From positions 372,001-436,000 of the forward strand of contig NZ_AULS01000001.1 in the NCBI RefSeq assembly GCF_000422405.1: a DNA stretch of 64,000 nucleotides, read 5' to 3'. The notes beneath the pieces were generated by a model. It did no database searches. It was given only the letters and a program-made list of their open reading frames with translations, and had not been told where the DNA came from. Within the stretch, counting starts at the first letter, position 1, and each line of letters begins with the position of its first letter. This DNA comes from Microbacterium luticocti DSM 19459 (GTDB lineage: Bacteria; Actinomycetota; Actinomycetes; Actinomycetales; Microbacteriaceae). A program made the translations under genes and the position numbers. This document shows, one piece after another, positions 57,892 to 64,000 of this stretch.

Positions 57892-58917
57892 TCAGGCCGG
57901 ACGCAGCCACTTCGACGTGAGGTGCTCCGACGAGATCCGGCGCAACGTGCCGGACGCGCCGCGCAGCACAACGCTCTCGGTGTAGACGTAGCCGCCCTCG
58001 CGGCGCACTCCGGCGACCAGCTCGCCGTTGGTGACGCCGGTGGCCACGAAGATCGTGTTGCTGCCGTGTACGAGGTCGTCGGCCTCGTACACGTGCCCGT
58101 CGAGCTTGAGACCGGCGTCGATGCCGCGCTGCTTCTCATCGTCGTCACGCGGCCACAGTCGGCCCTGGATGTGTCCGCCGAGCGCCTTGATCGCACAGGC
58201 GGTGACGATCCCCTCGGGGCTGCCGCCGACGCCGACACACATGTCGGTGCGCGCATTGTGCCGTGCCGCGTTGATGCCGCCCGCGACGTCGCCGTCGCTC
58301 ATCAACCGGGTGCCCGCCCCGGCCTCACGGATCTCGGCGATCAGCTGCTCGTGGCGGGGACGGTGCAGCACCGACACCACGATCTCATCGACCGGCTTGC
58401 CCAGCGATTTCGCCAGACGCCGAATGTTCTCGCCGATCGGCAGCCGGATGTCGACGACGCCGACCCCGGCCGGGCCGGTGACCAGCTTGTCCATGTAGAA
58501 CACGCTCGATGCGTCCAGCATCGTGCCGCGGTCCGACACGGCGATCACCGACAGTGCATTGTTGCGCCCCGCCGCCGTCAGCGACGTGCCGTCGATCGGG
58601 TCGACGGCGACATCGCACTGCGGGCCAGAGCCGTTGCCGACGCGCTCGCCGTTGAACAGCATCGGCGCGTGGTCCTTCTCTCCTTCGCCGATCACGATCG
58701 TGCCGTCGAAGCTGACCGTGGTCAGAAACGCCCGCATCGCATCGACCGCTGCGCCGTCGGCGGCCTCCTTGTCACCGCGGCCGATGAACGGCACGGCGCG
58801 GATCGCGGCGGCCTCGGTGGCGCGCACCAACTCCAGCGCCAGGTTGCGGTCGGGCCGGAGCGGAGCGACCCGTCCTCCGTCGGCGTGGGCGTTCAGATCG
58901 GCCGTGAGACTCACCAT
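57892..58917 (-). CDS. glpX: Fructose-1,6-bisphosphatase class II
   Basis: The 341-residue gluconeogenic phosphatase hydrolyses fructose 1,6-bisphosphate. Family motifs: GRGDKEAADGAAVDAMR (residues 46-62), IGEGEKDHAPML, DVAVDPIDGTSL (metal site) and GVGGSPEGIVTACAIKALGG. The ATG 58917 follows TATCGT by six bases; no Shine-Dalgarno is seen. It is divergent from the class II aldolase gene fbaA, so the two genes for reverse glycolysis share a 252-bp control region. Confidence 0.95.
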   Translation of the reverse strand: MVSLTADLNAHADGGRVAPLRPDRNLALELVRATEAAAIRAVPFIGRGDKEAADGAAVDAMRAFLTTVSFDGTIVIGEGEKDHAPMLFNGERVGNGSGPQCDVAVDPIDGTSLTAAGRNNALSVIAVSDRGTMLDASSVFYMDKLVTGPAGVGVVDIRLPIGENIRRLAKSLGKPVDEIVVSVLHRPRHEQLIAEIREAGAGTRLMSDGDVAGGINAARHNARTDMCVGVGGSPEGIVTACAIKALGGHIQGRLWPRDDDEKQRGIDAGLKLDGHVYEADDLVHGSNTIFVATGVTNGELVAGVRREGGYVYTESVVLRGASGTLRRISSEHLTSKWLRPA

Positions 58918-58923
58918 GACGCC

Positions 58924-58929
58924 ACGATA
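58924..58929 (-). promoter_or_regulatory. -10 box of glpX (leaderless)
   Basis: TATCGT on the minus strand, six bases before ATG 58917. Confidence 0.42.
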
Positions 58930-59169
58930 GCCCCCACCATGACAGAAACGGGGTCGGTTCACCGCGGCATCCGTCGAAGGATCGGCGATTCTTTCGTGAC
59001 CGTCATCTCCCGTGGTCTGCGCACAACCCGACGTGCAGGTTTCCGCGTCTGCGCACGCTCCACAGCCCCGCAGGTCGCACGTCCCATCGGGTGACCTTCG
59101 GCCCGTGCCGTGCACGGTTGCTTCGCTAGAGTTGACACCGACACACGTCCCGATCAAGGAGCGCACGCC

Positions 59170-60198
<1,029 letters not shown>

Positions 60199-60208
60199 CA
60201 GCTACGGG

Positions 60209-60326
60209 GCGGATGCCTCGGCCTGCGCCATCGCGCGGGTCGGGGCATCCGTCGTTTTCGGCACAGGTGCGGTGCGGATGCCTCAGCCTGCGCCATCGCG
60301 CGGGTCGGGGCATCCGTCGTCTTCGG
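60209..60326. repeat. 53-bp unit repeated twice, 65-base period
   Basis: gcggatgcctcggcctgcgc to gggtcggggcatccgtcg occurs at 60209-60261 and 60274-60326 with three differences. Each copy has inverted ends (cggatgcc and ggcatccg) and could form a stem-loop after fbaA. The rest of the gap to 60408 shows nothing further. Confidence 0.88.
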
Positions 60327-60408
60327 GCGGCTCGTCGGCACCGTCGGCCGCACGTTGCCGCCCCGGCACGACACCTCGCACCTGCCGAGCGGGCGCGCGT
60401 CCCGCCGA

Positions 60409-60858
60409 TCAGCGCCCGATCGCACTCACCCGAGTGCCGTCGGGGGCCAGCAGCCACCACACACCGCCCACACCCTGACCCTTGATCATGCCGGGGCCGG
60501 TGTCGCCGTCGAAGTAGTACAGCGGCCAGCCGTCCAGCGTGACCTGGTAGCCGCCGCCCGCGTCGGGGATCTCGCCGACGGGCGCGTCCACACCGGGCGC
60601 CTGCGGGTCGGTCGAGGTCGTGGTCACCGGCGGCCACGCCGCCCGGCACGCGGTGTCGCACGAACTGCGGTCGGCGCCTTGCCGATCGGAGGTGTAGAGG
60701 TAGACGGCGCGGCCCGAGGCATCCGCCACCACGTCCCCGGCCGCGGTGTGCGTGACCGTGAGCACGGTGCGCGGTCCACCGGTGGCGCCGCACCCGGCGA
60801 GCACGGCCGCCGCTGCGCACAGTGACAGCACGAACACGGTCAGACGAGGGGCGCGCAT
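60409..60858 (-). CDS. Secreted-repeat lipoprotein (COG4315-like)
   Basis: A 149-residue lipoprotein: signal peptide to lipobox VLAGC (Cys23), then two copies of the secreted repeat (SGRAVYLYTSDRQG with CDTACRAAWPPV, and GWPLYYFDGDTGPGMIKGQG with WWLLAPDG). The family is found on actinobacterial surfaces; function unknown. The ATG 60858 begins the signal peptide; a CAGACT six bases upstream is a weaker -10 match. Confidence 0.85.
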   Translation of the reverse strand: MRAPRLTVFVLSLCAAAAVLAGCGATGGPRTVLTVTHTAAGDVVADASGRAVYLYTSDRQGADRSSCDTACRAAWPPVTTTSTDPQAPGVDAPVGEIPDAGGGYQVTLDGWPLYYFDGDTGPGMIKGQGVGGVWWLLAPDGTRVSAIGR

Positions 60859-60884
60859 GCGTCCAGTCTGCCCCCACGCGCTGC

Positions 60885-61451
60885 TCACGGTGCCGTCCCG
60901 GAGGGTGTCGGAGTCGGGTTGAGGATGTAGTGCACCAACGCCGGGTCGCTCATCAGCGCCATCATCACGCAGAACGTCACCGCGATGTAGGCGGCCACGG
61001 CCCCGGTCACCGGTATCCACCAGGCGATGCGCCCACGCCGCACGGCACGCACGGCCAGCACCGCCGTGAGCAGGTAGGCCACCACCAGCACGACGGACGC
61101 GGCGATCCCCCACGCGCGTGCCGCGGGCGTGTCGGTGAACGACCCGGGCACCCCCATCATCCGGTACGAGCTGTCGGCGAGCGCGGCGACATCGGACAGC
61201 GACACGGCCGAGAGCACCACCTGCACCGCCCCGTAGGCGAGCAGCGCGAACGTGACGATGCGGTCGACCGGGTGCGGCATCGCCGCGCGCGCAGCGTTGC
61301 CCGGGCGGCGAGCGGATGCTGGGGGCCGCGCCGCATCGACCGGCACCGGCGCCGGCTGCGAGGGCGCGGGCTCACGGATGTGCGCACGCTGCTGCTCGGG
61401 GGTGGCGTACTCGCCGTACTGCGGCCGTGGGCGCGGATCGGGTGTGCTCAC
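60885..61451 (-). CDS. DUF6264-like membrane protein
   Basis: 188 residues: a Pro/Arg-rich cytosolic start ([17 protein letters not shown]), then four membrane helices (about residues 65-85, 108-130, 137-152, 155-172) and a short Thr/Pro tail. It resembles the family annotated DUF6264 in Microbacteriaceae, function unknown. The GTG 61451 overlaps the ispH stop (GTGA), so it is translated with ispH. Confidence 0.75.
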   Translation of the reverse strand: MSTPDPRPRPQYGEYATPEQQRAHIREPAPSQPAPVPVDAARPPASARRPGNAARAAMPHPVDRIVTFALLAYGAVQVVLSAVSLSDVAALADSSYRMMGVPGSFTDTPAARAWGIAASVVLVVAYLLTAVLAVRAVRRGRIAWWIPVTGAVAAYIAVTFCVMMALMSDPALVHYILNPTPTPSGTAP

Positions 61452-62497
61452 CGGCGTCCTCCCCGGGCGGATCCGGCCTCGCGCAGCGGACGCGGAAGGG
61501 CGAACGACAGGTCTTCTTCGGCGGTGCGCACCTCGTCGACGTCGCGGTACCCGGCCTCGGCGAGCGCGGCGAGCACCTCCTGCACCAATTCTTCGGGCAC
61601 CGACGCGCCGCTGGTGACCCCGACCGTCCGTACCCCGGTGAACCACTCCTGACACAGCTCGCCGGCGTCGTCGACCCGGTGCGCGGCGGCCGCGCCGTTC
61701 TCGAGCGCCACCTCGACCAGACGTACGCTGTTCGACGAGTTCGCCGAGCCGACCACGATCACCACGTCGGCCTGTGCGGCGACCTGTTTGACCGCGGTCT
61801 GCCGGTTCTGCGTGGCGTAGCAGATGTCTTCGGACGGCGGGTCGTGCAGTTCGGGAAAGCGCGCGCGCAGCCGCCGCACCGTCTCGAGCGTCTCGTCGAC
61901 CGACAGTGTCGTCTGCGACAGCCACACCAGTTTCGCCGGATCGCGCACCACCACGGTGTCGGCCTCGTCGGGCGAGTTCACGACCGTCACCCGGTCGGGG
62001 GCCTCGCCCGCGGTTCCTTCGACCTCTTCGTGCCCGCTGTGCCCGATCAGCAGGATCTCGTAGTCATCGCGCGCGAACCGCACCGCCTCACGGTGCACCT
62101 TCGTCACCAGCGGGCAGGTCGCGTCGATGGTGTGCAGACCGCGTGACTCGGCGGCATCCCGGACCGCCGGGGCGATCCCGTGCGCGCTGAAGACGACCAG
62201 ACCGCCGGGTGGTACGTCGTCGACCTCGTCGACGAACACGGCGCCGCGCTGCTCGAGTGTGGCCACCACGTGCCGGTTGTGCACGATCTGCCGGCGCACG
62301 TACACGGGCGCCCCGTGCTGTTCGAGCGCCTTTTCGACCGCGACCACCGCCCGGTCGACGCCCGCGCAGTAGCCGCGCGGAGCCGCCAGCAGCACCCGCT
62401 TGTGTCCGGGCACCGGGATATCCTGGAGCGGCTCGCGTCGCACCTGTCGCGGCGTGCGCACGCGAGGCTCGGGCAGACGCACGGCGGGGATGCTCAC
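61448..62497 (-). CDS. ispH: 4-hydroxy-3-methylbut-2-enyl diphosphate reductase
   Basis: The 349-residue [4Fe-4S] enzyme makes IPP and DMAPP, last step of the non-mevalonate isoprenoid pathway. The three cluster cysteines are in [23 protein letters not shown] and [23 protein letters not shown] and SSNSVRL are also conserved. The GTG 62497 ([14 protein letters not shown]) follows TACAAT by seven bases; the open frame upstream runs through the hexanucleotide repeat and is not coding. Confidence 0.95.
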   Translation of the reverse strand: MSIPAVRLPEPRVRTPRQVRREPLQDIPVPGHKRVLLAAPRGYCAGVDRAVVAVEKALEQHGAPVYVRRQIVHNRHVVATLEQRGAVFVDEVDDVPPGGLVVFSAHGIAPAVRDAAESRGLHTIDATCPLVTKVHREAVRFARDDYEILLIGHSGHEEVEGTAGEAPDRVTVVNSPDEADTVVVRDPAKLVWLSQTTLSVDETLETVRRLRARFPELHDPPSEDICYATQNRQTAVKQVAAQADVVIVVGSANSSNSVRLVEVALENGAAAAHRVDDAGELCQEWFTGVRTVGVTSGASVPEELVQEVLAALAEAGYRDVDEVRTAEEDLSFALPRPLREAGSARGGRR

Positions 62498-62504
62498 CCC
62501 ACCG

Positions 62505-62510
62505 ATTGTA
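62505..62510 (-). promoter_or_regulatory. -10 box of ispH (leaderless)
   Basis: TACAAT on the minus strand, seven bases before GTG 62497; one of the best -10 matches in the window. Confidence 0.48.
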
Positions 62511-62564
62511 CGGTCGCGGCCCGGGCGCGGCCTGTGCCGGCGACCGCGACCGCAGCTGCGACCA

Positions 62565-62604
62565 CGACCGCGACCGCGACCGCGACCGCGACCGCGACCG
62601 CGAC
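62565..62604. repeat. Hexanucleotide repeat (CGACCG) x 6.7
   Basis: Six perfect CGACCG units plus four bases, preceded by degenerate units from about 62541. It lies between the divergent ispH and xseA and abuts the xseA ribosome site (GAGAGG). Confidence 0.95.
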
Positions 62605-62615
62605 GAGAGGATCCC

Positions 62616-63911
62616 ATGACCACGTTCCGCCCCGAGCCGGTGCCAGGGCAGCCGCCGCCGCCCGATTCCGTGCCCCCGCGCGAATCGACCCCCGACGCGC
62701 CGACCTCGGTGTCGCGGCTGAACGCCACCATCCACGGGTTCGTCCAGCGGTGGGGCTCGGTGTGGGTCGAGGGCGAGATCACCTCGTGGAACGTGCGCTC
62801 AGGCGCCGTGTTCGGCCGGCTGAAAGACCTCGGCACCGACGCGACGCTGTCGTTCCGGCTCTGGTCGAACGTGCGGCAGCGGCTGACCGACGACCTCGCG
62901 GTCGGCGACCACGTGCTGGCCTGCGTCAAGGCCGACTACTACGCCCGTTCCGGCGATTTCACGTTCACGGTCTCGGCGATGCGGCACATGGGGCTGGGCG
63001 ACCAGCTTGAAAAGCTCGAGCGGCTGCGCGCAGCGCTGCGCGCGGAGGGACTGTTCGACCCGGCGCGCAAGAAGCCGTTGCCGTTCCTGCCGCACTGCAT
63101 CGGCCTGATCACCGGCGAGAGATCGGACGCCGAGAAGGACGTGCACCGCAACGCCCAGCTGCGCTGGCCCGCGGTGCGCTTTCGCACCGTGCACGCCGCG
63201 GTGCAGGGCGACCGGTGCGTGCCCGAGACCATCGCGGCACTGAACGTGCTCGACGCCGACCCGGCCGTCGACGTCATCGTCATCGCCCGCGGCGGCGGCG
63301 ACCCGCAGACGCTGCTCGGGTTCAGCGACGAGCGCCTGCTGCGCGCCGTAGCCGCCTGCACCACCCCGGTGGTCAGTGCCATCGGCCACGAGAACGACCA
63401 CCCGTTGCTCGACGACGTCGCCGATCTGCGGGCCTCGACACCCACCGACGCGGCCAAACGGGTGGTGCCCGACGTGGGCGAGCAGCGCGCCCTCGTCGCG
63501 CAGCTGCGCTCGCGGTTGACCGGGCGGCTGACCCAGCGTGTCGGCCACGACATCTCCCAGCTCGAACAGCTGCGTTCCCGCCCGGTGCTGCGCGACCCCG
63601 AGGCGATGCTGCAGCGCCGCGCGCAGGACCTGTTCCTGGTCTGCACACGCGGGCGCGACGTCGTCGACCGGGCGATGGATGCCGCCGCCCGCCGCACCGC
63701 GGAACTGCGGGCGTCGCTGCGGGCCCTCTCGCCCGCCGCCACCCTCGCCCGCGGGTACGCCATCGCCCACCGCGGCGACGGCCTGATCCTGCGCGACGCC
63801 GCCCAGGCACCGGCCGGCAGCACGCTTGCGATCACTCTGCAGCGCGGCTCGATCGCGGCCACCTCGGCCGGTGAGATCGCCGAGTCCGCGACCGACACCG
63901 GCGCGTCCTAA
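62616..63911 (+). CDS. xseA: Exodeoxyribonuclease VII large subunit
   Basis: The 431-residue catalytic subunit of ExoVII degrades single-stranded DNA. An N-terminal OB-fold ([31 protein letters not shown] in outline), the catalytic core ([61 protein letters not shown]) and the C-terminal coiled coil are present. The first ~25 residues are a Pro-rich extension. ATG 62616 follows GAGAGG; the frame upstream is the hexamer repeat. xseB follows 10 bases later. Confidence 0.95.
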   Translation: MTTFRPEPVPGQPPPPDSVPPRESTPDAPTSVSRLNATIHGFVQRWGSVWVEGEITSWNVRSGAVFGRLKDLGTDATLSFRLWSNVRQRLTDDLAVGDHVLACVKADYYARSGDFTFTVSAMRHMGLGDQLEKLERLRAALRAEGLFDPARKKPLPFLPHCIGLITGERSDAEKDVHRNAQLRWPAVRFRTVHAAVQGDRCVPETIAALNVLDADPAVDVIVIARGGGDPQTLLGFSDERLLRAVAACTTPVVSAIGHENDHPLLDDVADLRASTPTDAAKRVVPDVGEQRALVAQLRSRLTGRLTQRVGHDISQLEQLRSRPVLRDPEAMLQRRAQDLFLVCTRGRDVVDRAMDAAARRTAELRASLRALSPAATLARGYAIAHRGDGLILRDAAQAPAGSTLAITLQRGSIAATSAGEIAESATDTGAS

Positions 63912-63920
63912 GCTGGAAGC

Positions 63921-64000
63921 ATGAGCGAACCCCACCAGGCGCCCGCCGACGTCGCGCAGTTGACGTTCGAGCAGGCCCGGGACGAGCTCGTGCGCGTGGT
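63921..64000 (+). CDS. xseB: Exodeoxyribonuclease VII small subunit, start only
   Basis: The first 26 codons (MSEPHQAPADVAQLTFEQAR then DELVRVV) are visible before the window ends. The TFEQARDELVRVV segment is the start of the XseB helix, and position directly after xseA settles the call. AGCTGGAAGC precedes the ATG. Confidence 0.88.
   Translation, partial: MSEPHQAPADVAQLTFEQARDELVRV

Overview
The window is about 70% G+C, has tightly packed genes with many ATGA/GTGA stop-start overlaps, and carries actinobacterial signature genes (glycine cleavage operon behind a tandem glycine riboswitch, class II aldolase with GlpX, NrtR-nadABC, AzlCD, TypA). Together these point to an actinobacterium of the Microbacteriaceae, most likely Microbacterium or a close relative. 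That is an inference from gene content and style; no rRNA or tRNA gene is visible in the window.

Layout. 1-7.3 kb: split lysine (diaminopimelate) genes dapE (cut by the window edge), dapD and dapC with ferredoxin fdxA, plus dimethylargininase, citrate synthase and the AzlCD amino-acid exporter. 7.4-9.4 kb: ribosome-associated GTPase TypA. 9.5-22.1 kb: two complete oligopeptide ABC importers back to back on the minus strand, with opposite gene orders, the second followed by two coupled PH-like membrane proteins. 22.2-24.4 kb: a CPBP protease and an orphan AbiEi/DUF559-type gene between two copies of a long palindrome. 24.6-29.2 kb: gcvT-gcvH-gcvP under a tandem glycine riboswitch. 29.3-37.0 kb: a family 2 glycosyltransferase diverging from nrtR-nadA-nadB-nadC-cysteine desulfurase, with two NrtR-like operators between them. 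37-46.8 kb: ABC exporter, membrane proteins, MFS pump, a 39-residue Cys-rich microprotein, PadR with its operator, DNA glycosylase, orphan antitoxin, hydrolase. 46.8-53.7 kb: an accessory island downstream of ychF. 53.7-64 kb: methyltransferase, exonuclease, rmuC, glpX, fbaA, a lipoprotein, ispH, xseA and the start of xseB.

The most interesting stretch is 46.8-52.6 kb. The 3' end of ychF (52,626) is present as two further short, diverged copies, at 52,320 and 48,364, each keeping its in-frame stop. They bracket a cassette of three coupled genes whose first member is a WXG100/type VII-secretion-like protein. That gene is split by an IS1634-type element (50,011-51,658) with perfect 14-bp ends and a TCTGA target duplication, and removing the element restores one 384-codon frame. 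Two VapBC modules adjoin the outermost ychF tail. This looks like repeated cassette deposition at the ychF 3' end with no integrase present.

Other recurring signals: (i) at least fourteen genes start exactly 6-8 bases after a TANNNT -10 box, implying leaderless mRNAs; (ii) most non-coding gaps hold their own unrelated tandem repeat, the cleanest being thirteen 14-bp units at 41,993-42,174; (iii) the heptamer GGATGCC/GGCATCC is strongly over-represented on both strands; (iv) the second glycine aptamer has an expanded stem. All positions were read by hand; no database search was possible.
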